Assembly (NCBI GenBank): GCA_963766375.1
Contig: CAVXZG010000008.1
Coordinates: forward strand, 1 to 64,000
Direction: 5' to 3'
Length of the DNA stretch: 64,000 nucleotides
Source: AC-32 sp963766375
GTDB lineage: Bacteria > Actinomycetota > Thermoleophilia > Gaiellales > Gaiellaceae
Positions within the stretch are counted from its first letter, which is position 1; the number at the start of each line of letters is the position of its first letter. This document shows positions 6,389 through 15,377 of the stretch, piece after piece. Under the pieces are notes generated by a model. That model was not told the DNA's origin. It saw nothing but the letters and a program-made list of their open reading frames with translations, and did no database searches. The position numbers were made by a program, and so were the translations under genes.

Positions 6389-8262
6389 ATGGATGGACCG
6401 TCGCAGCCGCCGGCGAGGTCACGCCCGAGCTCGTCATGGAGCTGCTGCGGCCGAGCGAGGTCGCGCTCTCGGCTGACGGGTCGCGCATCGCGTTCGGGGT
6501 CTCGGCCACGTTCCGCGAGCAGGGGAAGCTGATCGAGACTCGGCTCTGGACGGGTGACGTCGACGGCGAGCTCCGACCGGGCGAGGCGGGCACGCTGCCG
6601 CGCTTCTCGCCGGACGGGTCGCGCCTCGCCTTCGCGTCCGACCGCGGGCACCAGGGGCGCCGGTCGCTCTGGGTCGACGACCAGGAGCTCGGCGAGGTCG
6701 CGGGCTCCGTCGAGGACATCCACTGGTCGCCCGACGGCACGCGCCTGCTCGTGCTCGCCGCCGACCTCGGGGCCGACCGCGCCGGCGCGGATTCGGCGAC
6801 GAAGATCGAGGAGGCCGGCGCCGAGGCGCCGGATCCGAAGGTCTTCCGACCCGCCAAGTTCTGGCGGCGGCTCTGGCTCATCGACGCCGCGAGCGGCGAG
6901 ACACAGGACGTCACGCCCGAGGGCGTCAACGTCTTCGAGGTCGGCTGGGCAGGCGGCAAGGCGGTAGCCGTCTGCACCGACGAGCCGTCGGAGAGCGCGT
7001 GGTACGACGCCTGGATCGCCTTGATCGACCTCGACGCGCGCACGTTCGAGCGCGTGCACACGCCGAAGTGGCAGCTCCAGGCGCCGCGGATCTCGCCCGG
7101 CGGGCAGGTCGCGTTCGTCGAGGGCTTCTCGTCCGACCGCGGCACGCTCACGGGCACCGTCCACGTGCTCGGCCAGGGCGCCGTCGCGCCCGAACTGCAC
7201 GCGACCTGGGTCGAGTGGGCCGACGAAGAGACGCTCTGGGTCGCCGGCTGGCGCGAGGCCGGCTCCTTCGCCGGTCGCCTCTCGCTCGACGGCTCGTATC
7301 TGGAGCTCGTCGGCGGCAACCTGACCCTCGGCGACCGCTTCAGCCCGTGCTTCGCGGCCAGCGCCGACGGCTCCCGCATCGCGATGCCGCTCCAGACGCC
7401 GGAGGCGCCCGCAGAGGTCGTGCTGCTCGAGAACGGCGAGCGCCGCGCGCTGACGAGCCTCAACGCCCACCTGGCGCCACAGCTGGCCAACGTCGAGTGG
7501 CGGGACTACCGCTGGACGTCGTTCGACGGCCTCGAGATCCAGGGCCTGCTCGCCCTCCCACGCAAGCGCGGCGACGGGCCGTTGCCGTTCGTCGTCGACG
7601 TCCACGGCGGGCCGACCGGCTGCTGGTCGTGGGAGTTCGCTCCCGGCCACGGCTCCCCACAGCTCTACGCCTCCGAGGGGGTCGCGACCTTCCTTCCGAA
7701 TGTCCGCGGCAGCGTCGGGCGCGGCCCGGAGTTCGCCGAGGCCAACCTCGGAGACATGGGCGGCGGAGACCTGCAGGACATCCTCACGGGCGTCGAGGCA
7801 CTCGTCCGCGACGGGATCGCGGAGTTCGACCGCATCGCGATCACCGGCGGGAGCTACGGCGGCTTCATGGCCTGCTGGGCGGTCACGCAGACCGACCGCT
7901 TCGCTTGCGCGATGCCGTTCGCGGTCGTCACCGACTGGGTCAGCTTCCACTTCACGACCAACATCGGGCAGTTCGACCGGCTCTACCTGCAGGCCGACCC
8001 GCTCGATCCGGGCGGCGAGTACACGAAACGCTCGCCGCTCTACCACGCGGCGAAGTGCAAGACCCCGACGCTGATCCTCCACGGCGAGGACGACCTCTGC
8101 ACGCCGATCTCGCAGGCGGTCGAGTTCTACAACGCGCTCGTCGAGGCGGGCTGCGAGACGGAGCTCGTCGTCTACCCGCGCGAAGGCCACGGCTGGACCG
8201 AGCGCGAGCACCAGATCGACTCGTGGAACCGCGTGCGCGAGTGGCTCGCGCGGCACCTGTAG
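6389..8262 (+). CDS. S9 family (prolyl oligopeptidase-like) serine peptidase, probable early frameshift
   Basis: Two-domain peptidase: an N-terminal beta-propeller (repeats such as LSADGSRIAF and FSPDGSRLAF) and a C-terminal alpha/beta-hydrolase domain with catalytic Ser in GGSYGGFM, Asp in LHGEDDLCTP and His in REGHGWTE. It likely cleaves peptides, in the acylaminoacyl-peptidase/dipeptidyl branch. The 5' end is uncertain: TAGGAT (6374-6379) followed 9 bases later by ATG 6389 suggests a leaderless start, but that ATG is out of frame with the conserved EVTPELVMELL, so a 1-base shift near 6410 is likely. In-frame alternatives are GTG 6301 and ATG 6436. Confidence 0.85.
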
Positions 8263-8324
8263 CAACTTCGGCGCCGGTGATGCGATAGAAACGGCTAGAC
8301 CGGCAACCGGAGGGAGGGCGACCC

Positions 8325-9692
8325 ATGGCGGGAACGCCGACTGAGCTCCGCAACCACGTGCGGGGCGAGACCATCACTGCCGAGGACGCGGGGTACGACG
8401 AGGCGCGCAAGGTCTACAACGCGATGATCGAGAGGCGGCCGCACGTGATCGTGCGCTGCGCTGACGCCGACGACGTCGTCGCGGCGGTGAACTACGCGCG
8501 CGAGAACGGGCTCGCGATCGCCGTGCGTGGAGGCTCGCACAGCGTTCCCGGGTTCGGGACGGGCGACGACGCCGTCGTGATCGACCTCGTCCGCATGCAG
8601 CGCGTGGACGTCGATCCCGGCAAGCGGACAGCGCGAGCCGAGGGCGGGACGACCTGGGGCGCCTTCAACGACGCGACCCACGAGCACGGGCTGGCGACGA
8701 CCGGCGGGATCATCTCGACGACCGGCGTCGGCGGCCTCACGCTCGGCGGCGGGATCGGGTACCTGACGCGTGGCGTCGGCCTGTCCTGCGACAACCTCGT
8801 CTCGGCGGAGGTCGTCACCGCCGACGGGGCGAAGCTCGCTGCCAGCGAGGACGAGAACGACGACCTGTTCTGGGCGATCCGCGGGGGCGGCGGCAACTTC
8901 GGCGTCGTCACGTCGTTCGAGTTCCGGCTGCACCCGGTGAGCGAGGTCTACGGCGGGCCGATCCTGTTCGAGCTCGAGGACGCGGAGGCCGTGCTCAGGT
9001 TCTACCGGGACTTCATCCAGGACGCGCCCGAGGAGCTCGGCTGCTTCCCGGCGTGGCAGATCGCGCCGCCGCTGCCGTTCATCCCGGAGGAGCGTCACGG
9101 TGAGCCGTTCCTCATCTTCGTGACGTGCTGGGCCGGCCCGGTCGACCAGGGCGAGGCGGCGCTGGCGCCGATCCGCGAGGCGGCGCCGGTCGTGGCCGAG
9201 CACGTCGGGGCGATGCCGTACCCGGCGATCAACAGCGCCTTCGACGCACTCGTTCCCGCCGGCCTCCAGCACTACTGGAAGGCGAACTTCGCCAGGGAGC
9301 TGACCGACGACGCTATCGCTGCCCACCTCGAGCACGGCCCGAAGGTGCCGACGGTGAACTCGACCGTCCACATCTACCCGATCAACGGCGCCGCCCATCG
9401 GGTCGCCCCCGGCGACACGGCGTTCGCCTACCGCGACGCGAACTTCGCGACGGTGATCGCGGGCATGTGGCCCGACCCGGCCGACAACGAGGCGAACACC
9501 GCGTGGGTCCGCGGCTTCTACGACGCGACCGCCCCGTTCTCCGAGGAGGGCGGCTACATCAACTTCATGGCCGACGACGACCAGGAGCGGATTCGGGCCA
9601 ACTACAAGGGGAACTACGACCGGCTTGTCGAGGTCAAGCGCAAGCACGACCCCGACAACCTCTTCCGCCTGAACCAGAACATCAAGCCGTAA
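8325..9692 (+). CDS. FAD-linked oxidase with berberine-bridge-enzyme C-terminus
   Basis: A 455-residue oxidoreductase. The FAD-binding type 4 domain (residues ~35-210) carries RGGSHSVPGFG, whose histidine is the usual covalent flavin attachment site, and GGLTLGGGIGYL. At the position where bicovalent members have a second cysteine, the sequence reads STTGVGG, so single covalent attachment is expected. The BBE domain closes the protein (KHDPDNLFRLNQNI). Such enzymes oxidise sugars or secondary metabolites with O2; the substrate is not evident. A good GGAGGGAGG lies upstream. No secretion signal is seen. Confidence 0.88.
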   Translation: MAGTPTELRNHVRGETITAEDAGYDEARKVYNAMIERRPHVIVRCADADDVVAAVNYARENGLAIAVRGGSHSVPGFGTGDDAVVIDLVRMQRVDVDPGKRTARAEGGTTWGAFNDATHEHGLATTGGIISTTGVGGLTLGGGIGYLTRGVGLSCDNLVSAEVVTADGAKLAASEDENDDLFWAIRGGGGNFGVVTSFEFRLHPVSEVYGGPILFELEDAEAVLRFYRDFIQDAPEELGCFPAWQIAPPLPFIPEERHGEPFLIFVTCWAGPVDQGEAALAPIREAAPVVAEHVGAMPYPAINSAFDALVPAGLQHYWKANFARELTDDAIAAHLEHGPKVPTVNSTVHIYPINGAAHRVAPGDTAFAYRDANFATVIAGMWPDPADNEANTAWVRGFYDATAPFSEEGGYINFMADDDQERIRANYKGNYDRLVEVKRKHDPDNLFRLNQNIKP

Positions 9693-9699
9693 CCGAGGC

Positions 9700-10182
9700 C
9701 TAGTTCAGCAACCGCCGGGCTCCGGCGAACCGGCTGCCGAGCGAGGCCAAATCGACGTAATGAACCCGCTCACCGCTCTGCGGGGCCTCGATCACCGTGG
9801 TCTTCGAGATCACGAGCACGACGTGGCCGCCGCCCTCGGTGAAGAGCAGGTCACCCGCCCGGAGCCGGCCGAAGCGCACCGGCCGTCCCAGCCGGAGCTG
9901 GTCCCAGCTCGAATGCGGGATCGCCCTGCCGATCGAGCGGTAGGCCGCGTAGACGAGCCCCGAGCAGTCGAAGCCCGTGCTGGGCGAGGCGCCGCCCCAG
10001 CTGTAGGGAACTCCGACCTGATGTCGTGCGTAGGCGACGACCTTCCGAGCGAGCTTTCGAACCTTGGCGTCATGGCTCGTCTGCGGCCTCGGCGACGGCC
10101 AGATGACTGCGGCGAGGCAGGATGAGGGGAGGCTGGCGGCGATGGTTACGGCCAGCACAAGGACGAGCAGCGGGCGGCGCAT
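9700..10182 (-). CDS. Secreted NlpC/P60 cysteine peptidase
   Basis: A 160-residue cell-wall hydrolase with a signal peptide (residues 1-25, LLVLVLAVTIAASLPSSCLA). The NlpC/P60 domain (~45-155) has the catalytic Cys in FDCSGLVYAAY, the His in GGGHVVLVI and a preceding Tyr-Ser-Trp-Gly-Gly typical of the family. These enzymes cleave peptide stems of peptidoglycan outside the membrane. It is the minimal single-domain form without SH3 or LysM modules. Its 3' end faces that of the flavin oxidase. Confidence 0.88.
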   Translation of the reverse strand: MRRPLLVLVLAVTIAASLPSSCLAAVIWPSPRPQTSHDAKVRKLARKVVAYARHQVGVPYSWGGASPSTGFDCSGLVYAAYRSIGRAIPHSSWDQLRLGRPVRFGRLRAGDLLFTEGGGHVVLVISKTTVIEAPQSGERVHYVDLASLGSRFAGARRLLN

Positions 10183-10339
10183 CGGGCCTGCATCGGCCGC
10201 GCTCGCTCATCCTGAAGGGGAGAAGGCGTCCCTCAGGTCAGGGATCCGCTCTCGCGGATGTAGTGCTCATGGGCGTTCCTGCACACATGACGCCTGCGAA
10301 ATCGAGCTGTGCGAACGATCCCTCGATCGAGGCAGGCGG

Positions 10340-10819
10340 TCAGTCCCTGGCGGCGGTCCGGATGCGGGCCAGGTGATATGGAAGCGCTGCCAAACACACG
10401 ATCTCCCTCACCACGAGCGTCACCGGCCTCCGTCCGACCGGCGACGAGGTCTGGACGGAGACCTTCGGCAGCGCTGCCCGGACCAACGCTCTCGCCCGAG
10501 GGGCGTGCCAGCGCGAGGTGACGACGACGACCTCGTCGGCGCCGAGGCGCCGCGCAGTCTCGGCCACCTCTGCGGCGTTCTCGCTCGTGCTTCGCGCCGT
10601 GGAGTCGGAGACGAGCGTCACCTCGGGGCCAGTCCACGCGGCACGCATCAGCTCCGCCTCGCCGGTGCCGTTCCTGTGCCGGGCCCAGCCCGAGAGGAGG
10701 ACGGTGTCGCCCTCGCCGGCGAGTTGCTCGGCGTGCCGGAGCCGCTCGGCGCAGAGGTCGTGGAGGCCGTGGTGACGACGACCCGAGTAGCCGAGGACGG
10801 CGACGAGGCGCTTGCTCAT
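10340..10819 (-). CDS. DUF218 (YdcF/SanA-like) protein
   Basis: A 159-residue protein starting MSKRLVAVLGYSGRRHHGLH. The core pattern (AVLGYS..., VLLSGWARH..., SDSTARSTSENAAEVAETAR, ADEVVVVTSRWHAPRARALVRA) matches DUF218, a Rossmann-like family thought to act in envelope or polysaccharide metabolism. Its ATG overlaps the TGA of the glycosyltransferase upstream (ATGA), so the two are translationally coupled and probably act on the same lipid-linked or surface product. No membrane helix is clear in the N-terminus, unlike many YdcF members. Confidence 0.75.
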   Translation of the reverse strand: MSKRLVAVLGYSGRRHHGLHDLCAERLRHAEQLAGEGDTVLLSGWARHRNGTGEAELMRAAWTGPEVTLVSDSTARSTSENAAEVAETARRLGADEVVVVTSRWHAPRARALVRAALPKVSVQTSSPVGRRPVTLVVREIVCLAALPYHLARIRTAARD

Positions 10820-11538
10820 CTCCGCCTCCAGCGCTCGAGGGCGACCAGCGTCCCGACGATCGTGAGCACGACCATGACCGCCTTCTTGCCGCGGAGCTTG
10901 GACTCGCCGCTCGCGCGCGCCCGCATGTCGACCGGCACCTCGTCGACGCGCAGGCCCTCCTCCTCGAGCCTCAGGAGGGCCTGAACCTCCGGCGCCTCGC
11001 TCGTGTACGGGCGCGCCAGGATCGGCAGCGCCTTCGCGTTCGCGGCGTACATGCCGCTGGTGGCGTCGAGGAACGGCCGCCGGAGAGCGACCTTCATCGA
11101 GCGCCGCAGCAGCGCGGTGCCGAACCGGCGCGCGCCGCTCGGCTCGTAGCGGTAGGCCGCGTAGCCGTCGCCGCTGGCGAACCGCGAGCCGACCGCGACG
11201 TCGCACGTGTCCGCCCGCACGCGCTCCAGCAGCCGGGCCAGCTCTGCGACGGGGTGCTGCCCGTCCGCGTCGACCCGGCCGCAGAACTCGTAGCCCTGCT
11301 CTACGGCGTGCCCCCAGCCGGCAGCGATGCCGGCCGGAAGGCCGCGGTTCACGCCGAACGAGATCACCTCGGCCCCGTGCTCGCGCGCGACCTCGGCCGT
11401 GCGATCGGTCGAGCCGTCGTCGACCACGAGCACGTCGGCCTCCGGAAGCTCCCGCCGTAGCTCGTCGAGCACGGCCGGGAGGTTCGCCTCCTCGTTCCAG
11501 GCCGGCACGAAAACGAGGGTGTCGCTCTTGGCAGGCAT
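10816..11538 (-). CDS. GT2 family glycosyltransferase, polyprenyl-phosphate type
   Basis: A 240-residue transferase. N-terminal GT-A motifs: VFVPAWNEEANLPAVL, VVDDGSTDRTAEVAREHGA, and DADGQHP (the metal-binding DXD-type motif), then the region GSRF...; the pattern is that of DPM1-like polyprenyl-monophosphomannose/glucose synthases without the GtrA-like membrane tail. It would move a sugar from a nucleotide donor onto a lipid phosphate at the inner membrane face. Start ATG 11538 (MPAKSDTL) is chosen by family length; upstream sequence in frame is not family-like. It forms an operon with the DUF218 gene by a 4-base overlap. Confidence 0.82.
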   Translation of the reverse strand: MPAKSDTLVFVPAWNEEANLPAVLDELRRELPEADVLVVDDGSTDRTAEVAREHGAEVISFGVNRGLPAGIAAGWGHAVEQGYEFCGRVDADGQHPVAELARLLERVRADTCDVAVGSRFASGDGYAAYRYEPSGARRFGTALLRRSMKVALRRPFLDATSGMYAANAKALPILARPYTSEAPEVQALLRLEEEGLRVDEVPVDMRARASGESKLRGKKAVMVVLTIVGTLVALERWRRR

Positions 11539-11599
11539 GCGGATCAGCGTAGCTTCGAAAGGGTCGATAATCGGGCCCGATCCCACGAAAGGAGCTGGC

Positions 11600-12277
11600 A
11601 TGAGTACGGTCGCACCCATTCGCTCGAGCGCTGGGCTCGCCCGTTGGGCCGCGCTGGGCGGAATCGCCTACGTCGTCCTCTTCATCATTGGCACGATCCT
11701 CCTCTTCCACGGCCCGCCGGACGGGGACGCGTCTCCTGCGAAGGTGGCCGCCTACTACGCGGACTCCGGGCACCGCGACAGGATCTCGATCGGCTGGATC
11801 GTCGCCGGTCTCGGCCTCTTCTTCTTCCTCTGGTTCCTGAGCAGCCTGCGTCAAACCGTCCGCCGCCACGAAGGCGAGGACGGCTTCCTCACAGCGCTCA
11901 CGACGATTGGCGGCGTCATCTACGCGACGCTCGCTCTTGCCGCGCTCGCGGTAAACGTGGGAATCAGGACGATGAGCGACGACACGTATCACGACCAGGT
12001 CTTCCCGGGCTTGATCCATGCGGCCAACGACGCCAGCTACCTGCTGCACGTGACAGGCGGCGCCGGCGCCTCGGCGATGATCATCGCGGCTTCGCTCGCG
12101 GCCATGCGCGCAGGCGCTGTCCGCGCCTGGGTGGGCTGGCTCGGCGTGGTTGCAGGGATCCTCGCGCTCGCCTCGATCGCCTTCTTCCCTCAGGCGGCAA
12201 TCGGCATCTGGATCCTGGTCGTGAGCGGAGCGATGTTCGCCCGCGGCGGCTCGCCAAGGAGCCCAGAGCTGGCCTAG
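11600..12277 (+). CDS. DUF4386-like integral membrane protein
   Basis: A 225-residue protein with about six membrane helices: ~15-35 (LGGIAYVVLFIIGTILLF), ~62-82 (IGWIVAGLGLFFFLWFL), ~100-122, ~150-170, ~178-198 and ~200-215. Between the first two helices lies PPDGDASPAKVAAYYADSGH, a stretch seen in several actinobacterial membrane proteins of unknown role. Start ATG 11600 has AAAGGAGC just upstream. Divergent from the glycosyltransferase gene; the gap contains GATAAT (11566-11571) as a candidate -10 element. Function unknown. Confidence 0.65.
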   Translation: MSTVAPIRSSAGLARWAALGGIAYVVLFIIGTILLFHGPPDGDASPAKVAAYYADSGHRDRISIGWIVAGLGLFFFLWFLSSLRQTVRRHEGEDGFLTALTTIGGVIYATLALAALAVNVGIRTMSDDTYHDQVFPGLIHAANDASYLLHVTGGAGASAMIIAASLAAMRAGAVRAWVGWLGVVAGILALASIAFFPQAAIGIWILVVSGAMFARGGSPRSPELA

Positions 12278-12329
12278 CACCAGGGCACCTTGCGGCGAAT
12301 CAGGGCGTACCACGTGCGGCCGTGAACAT

Positions 12330-12704
12330 CTAGTCGCGGCGCGTCCCGCGCCACGGCCCGGGTACGAAGTCGAGCACGATGTTCACGGCCCAGACGATGA
12401 CCGTCGCCCAGAAGAGCGCCCTCAGGCCGCGGATGTCGAAGCCGTCGACGAACAGCGACGTGAGCCAGAGCATCAGCATCGCGACGCCGAACCAGATCAG
12501 GCCGAGGGTGATGAAGGCGAGAGGCAAGGTCAGGAGCCGCAGGACGGGCTTGAGGATCGTGTTCAGAACCCCGAACAGCAGGGCCGCCCTGATCAGGTCT
12601 CCTGCTGAGTCGACCTCAACGCCGCTCAGGACGGCCGTGACGAGGGCCAGCACGACGGCGTTCGCCGCCCAGGAGAGAACGAGCTGTTTAGTGGTGTTGA
12701 TCAT
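12330..12704 (-). CDS. Phage holin family IV-like (YvlD-type) membrane protein
   Basis: A 124-residue protein with four membrane helices (~10-30, ~38-58, ~62-85, ~95-115) and the signature FGVLNTILKPVLRLLTLPL, typical of the Phage_holin_4_2/YvlD family. Despite the name, chromosomal members are not known phage lysis proteins; they are small membrane proteins of unknown role, often linked to envelope stress. Nothing phage-like lies nearby. The gene lies downstream of the cytochrome c fusion in the same direction, 53 bases away. Confidence 0.8.
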   Translation of the reverse strand: MINTTKQLVLSWAANAVVLALVTAVLSGVEVDSAGDLIRAALLFGVLNTILKPVLRLLTLPLAFITLGLIWFGVAMLMLWLTSLFVDGFDIRGLRALFWATVIVWAVNIVLDFVPGPWRGTRRD

Positions 12705-12757
12705 CGGTTGGTCTGCGGCCGCGGTGACGGGCGAGCTCGCCTCATGTCTCTCTCATG

Positions 12758-13585
12758 TCAGCCGGCTTCCTTCGCCACAAAAGCCGCAACGTCTCGGATC
12801 TGATCCGCGCTCAGCTGGCCCGTGAACGACGGCATTCCGCCGCCGCCCGCCTCGACCTTCGCGCGGACGGTCTCGAAGTCGGGCCGAGCCGAGTCGAGGT
12901 TCGGCCCGATCTGGCCGTCGGCTCCCGCGGCCTTGAGCGTGTGGCACGAGCCGCAGCCGGCGGTCTTGAAGACCTTCTCGCCGGCGGCCACGTTCGCAGC
13001 GGCCGGGATCGGTGAGCTCTTCGCGGGCGCGGCGGCGGCGGTGTTCTGGCTGTAGAGCCAGACGGCGCTCGTGTACCAGACGCCGATCAGCACGGCGAAG
13101 AGCAGGCCGCCCGCGATCGGGAGCACGGGCTTCGGAAAGCGGTGCAGCCGGACGATCGTCACCTTCGCGGCGAAGGCGCCGTAGACGGCGCAGCCGAACA
13201 GCGAGTGAGCGAGCACGCGCGTCGTAGGCGAGCGGAAGCCGAGCTTGAAGATGCAGTGGTAGGCGACCGGCAGCGTGAACGCGAACGCAAGGCGGCCAGA
13301 CCAGCGGTGCACGGGATTGACCCAGGCCGGCTTCTCCCAGGGCAGCTTCCTGAAGATCCAGGCCGCGGTGAAGAGCTGGAAACACGCGAGCACGATGGCG
13401 GCCGTGGCGAAGCCGGCCTTCAGGTGCAACGGATCGCTGAAGAACAAACGGAAGTAGCCCTTCGAGCGCGGGTCGTGGGCCGCGAGCAGTCCGGCCGTCA
13501 GCGAGAAGACGGCGAACGCGAGCAGCGGGGCGGCGACCCAGCGGTACGAGCGCGGCTCGGGCGGGGCGGCGGTGAGCTCTGCCAC
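12758..13585 (-). CDS. Membrane cytochrome (DUF6529-type) fused to a C-terminal cytochrome c domain
   Basis: A 275-residue protein with two parts. Residues ~15-185 hold four to five membrane helices with histidines placed as in cytochrome b561-like proteins (GRLAFAFTLPVAYHCIF, VLAHSLFGCAVYG). Residues ~205-275 form a small cytochrome c domain with one heme site CGSCH and an axial methionine candidate in GGGGMPSFTG. It probably passes electrons across or along the membrane, with heme c on the outer face. GTG start at 13585. A similar DUF6529 plus cytochrome arrangement is, as far as I know, an actinobacterial one. Confidence 0.75.
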   Translation of the reverse strand: MAELTAAPPEPRSYRWVAAPLLAFAVFSLTAGLLAAHDPRSKGYFRLFFSDPLHLKAGFATAAIVLACFQLFTAAWIFRKLPWEKPAWVNPVHRWSGRLAFAFTLPVAYHCIFKLGFRSPTTRVLAHSLFGCAVYGAFAAKVTIVRLHRFPKPVLPIAGGLLFAVLIGVWYTSAVWLYSQNTAAAAPAKSSPIPAAANVAAGEKVFKTAGCGSCHTLKAAGADGQIGPNLDSARPDFETVRAKVEAGGGGMPSFTGQLSADQIRDVAAFVAKEAG

Positions 13586-13750
13586 CGCGCTATCGAATCG
13601 CAGTGGCGGCGGCCACGCAACAGCCGACTCGCCCAGAGGTAGACGAGAGGACAGGAGGAGGAATAGCCTTCGACCACGAAGTCACGACCGCCTGGGCTCT
13701 TGGTCCGGGCAAGACGGGGGTTCTCCGGCAAAAGCAAGAGGGAGGCAACG

Positions 13751-14158
13751 ATGTCCACTACACAGGCCTATTCAGGCCTCAACCGCCCAGGCTGGCTCAC
13801 GTTCGCGGCGGTGACACTGTTCGCGGTCGGCGTTCTCCGCAGCCTCTCGGCGATCTACTACTTCGCCGACAGCGCGAGGGTGGTGAACGTGAGCGCCGGT
13901 GCTCTGGGCGGCCACCTGTTCCTCTGGGGACTGTGGGATCTGGTGATAGCAGTGCTTGCGTTCTCGGCCGGCTACTCGCTCCTCAGCGGGAACACATTCG
14001 GCCGCGTCATCGGCTACACCTGGGCGGTCGTGGTGATCGTGCAGAGCTTCCTCATCATCGAGTACGCCCCCTGGTTCGGCTTCGGGACGCTGCTGCTCGC
14101 GATCCTCGTGATCTACGCGCTCTCGGCTTCGTCCGACTGGAGGGAAACACCCGTCTAG
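13751..14158 (+). CDS. Four-helix membrane protein (DUF7144-like)
   Basis: A 135-residue membrane protein with four helices (~18-38, ~55-80, ~85-105, ~110-128) and the signatures SAIYYFAD and LWGLWDLVIAVLAF, which I associate with small actinobacterial membrane proteins of the DUF7144 type. No function is known. Start ATG 13751 is preceded by GAGGGAGGC. It stands alone between a cytochrome gene and a hydrolase gene; the 165 bases before it hold no other gene. Confidence 0.65.
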   Translation: MSTTQAYSGLNRPGWLTFAAVTLFAVGVLRSLSAIYYFADSARVVNVSAGALGGHLFLWGLWDLVIAVLAFSAGYSLLSGNTFGRVIGYTWAVVVIVQSFLIIEYAPWFGFGTLLLAILVIYALSASSDWRETPV

Positions 14159-14189
14159 CCGAGCGGACGGCGCCCAGCCCTGGACTGGC

Positions 14190-14200
14190 TAGGCTGCCGG
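14190..14200 (+). promoter_or_regulatory. Candidate -10 element of a leaderless transcript
   Basis: TAGGCT (14190-14195) lies 5 bases before the codon ATC at 14201, the geometry of leaderless starts seen elsewhere in the window. No -35 is asserted. Confidence 0.35.
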
Positions 14201-14797
14201 ATCCTCGAGCTCGACACGCCCCACGGTCTCGCACGAGCCCTCCTCCGCCCCGTCGACCGGCCGGTGGGAGGGCTCGTGCTCGGGCACGGCGCTGGGGGCG
14301 GTGTGAACGCGCCGGACCTCGTTGCGGCCACTGAGGCTGCGAACTCCGCGGGGCACACCGTTGCGCTCGTCGAGCAGCCGTATCGAGTCGCGGGCCGTCG
14401 CAGCCCGGCGCCCGCGCGCCAGCTCGATGCGGCCTGGACGGCAGTTCTCGAGCAGTTGCGCGAGGACACGCTGCTCGGGCTTCCGATCATCACCGGCGGC
14501 CGCTCGGCCGGCGCCCGGGTTGCCTGTCGCACGGCCGCGGAAGTCGACGCAGTCGCGGTGCTGTGCCTCGCCTTCCCACTGCATCCGCCCGGCAAGGGCG
14601 ACGATCCCACCAAGAGCCGACTGGCCGAGCTGGACGCGGTTCAGGTCCCGACGCTCGTCGTGCAGGGCGAGAGCGACCCGTTCGGGATGCCGCCGGACGG
14701 CCCGGGCCGAACGGTCGTCCGCGTTCCGGGCAACCACTCCCTGCGAGACACCGGCGCCGTCGGCGCGGCCGTGACCGCCTGGCTCGCGGATATGTGA
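14201..14797 (+). CDS. Alpha/beta hydrolase of the Tex30/KANL3 type, with a non-standard start
   Basis: Small hydrolase with LVLGHGAGGGVNAPD, the nucleophile region GGRSAGARVA, an acidic residue in VQGESDPFG and the catalytic His in VPGNHSLRD. Family-like sequence (LELDTPHGLARALLRP) begins well before the first standard start, GTG 14264, and no ATG, GTG or TTG precedes it in frame. The natural position of Met is codon ATC 14201, which sits 5 bases after TAGGCT. Either ATC is used in a leaderless mRNA or a G was misread as C. Substrate unknown; cytoplasmic. Confidence 0.75.
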   Translation: MLELDTPHGLARALLRPVDRPVGGLVLGHGAGGGVNAPDLVAATEAANSAGHTVALVEQPYRVAGRRSPAPARQLDAAWTAVLEQLREDTLLGLPIITGGRSAGARVACRTAAEVDAVAVLCLAFPLHPPGKGDDPTKSRLAELDAVQVPTLVVQGESDPFGMPPDGPGRTVVRVPGNHSLRDTGAVGAAVTAWLADM

Positions 14798-14954
14798 GGG
14801 CGGATGCCTGACGGCAGCCCCCACTTGCCATGTCTCTTATCTGCGGGCGGAAGTGCCGGCCCCGATACCGACATCTGTCAAGCGGCCCCGAGAAGGTGCA
14901 GGGGCGTGTCGGATCTCCGGGCCCTTCAGGTTGTGGAGACCCGGCGCGCCGTGC

Positions 14955-15218
14955 TCAGGTCCGAGCGAGCCCCGAGACGGGGATGTGAATGTTCGAATGG
15001 AACTGATTGAACGCGTTCTGCAACGAACGGTCGTCACACACGCGCGACCCGGCCTCGAGCAGTCGGCCGCCGTGACTGGATGAAGTGGCGATGAGGCGTG
15101 ATGTTCGCCAGGTTCGGGTCGCCGAGGGCCACGTTGCCCTCCCCCCGACGAGCACGGCCCTCACGCAAACGAGCACGATCAGGGTGGCAAGCACGAGACG
15201 ATTCGCAATGGATTTCAA
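14955..15218 (-). pseudogene. Small secreted protein with two compensating frameshifts
   Basis: The N-terminus MKSIANRLVLATLIVLVCV is a signal peptide. After the G run at ~15143-15148 the protein-like sequence moves to another frame (GNVALGDPNLANITPHRHFI) and then returns near 15065 to the first frame (LLEAGSRVCDDRSLQNAFNQ, FHSNIHIPVSGL). The joined product would be a secreted protein of about 85 residues with one or two cysteines and a conserved histidine-rich core. I know of similar unnamed proteins but no function. The shifts are probably sequence errors. The flanking stretches 14798-14954 and 15219-15377 hold nothing I can identify. Confidence 0.5.
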
Positions 15219-15377
15219 TTCCCTTTCCCCCCGGTTGGGTTGCCGTCGAACCCGTGAGGGAACAGGAAGGTTGCGAGTATCTCGCTCTGCGTGGCTCGTG
15301 TCAACTTGCCTGTTTATGAGCGATGACGGCAGTAAGGTGCCGATCGAGGCAAGTAGGCATTTCCTAGGAGAGGAGCG

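Noticed and set aside
6208..8265. A very long open frame (685 codons) antisense to the S9 peptidase, and similar long plus-strand frames in the same region.
   Set aside because: They are arginine/alanine-rich shadows of a gene with clear catalytic motifs, caused by GC-rich third positions; no family-like sequence.
10340..12313. A 657-codon minus-strand frame spanning a glycosyltransferase and a membrane-protein gene.
   Set aside because: Only its last 159 codons are protein-like (the DUF218 gene); the rest is the antisense or an alternative frame of other genes.
12330..12704. Prophage, because of the holin-like protein.
   Set aside because: YvlD-type proteins are chromosomal and no other phage gene is nearby.
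12742..12760. TCATGTC direct repeat with an 11-base period near the end of the cytochrome gene.
   Set aside because: It overlaps the gene's stop and faces the wrong way for the downstream holin-like gene; not used as a regulator site.
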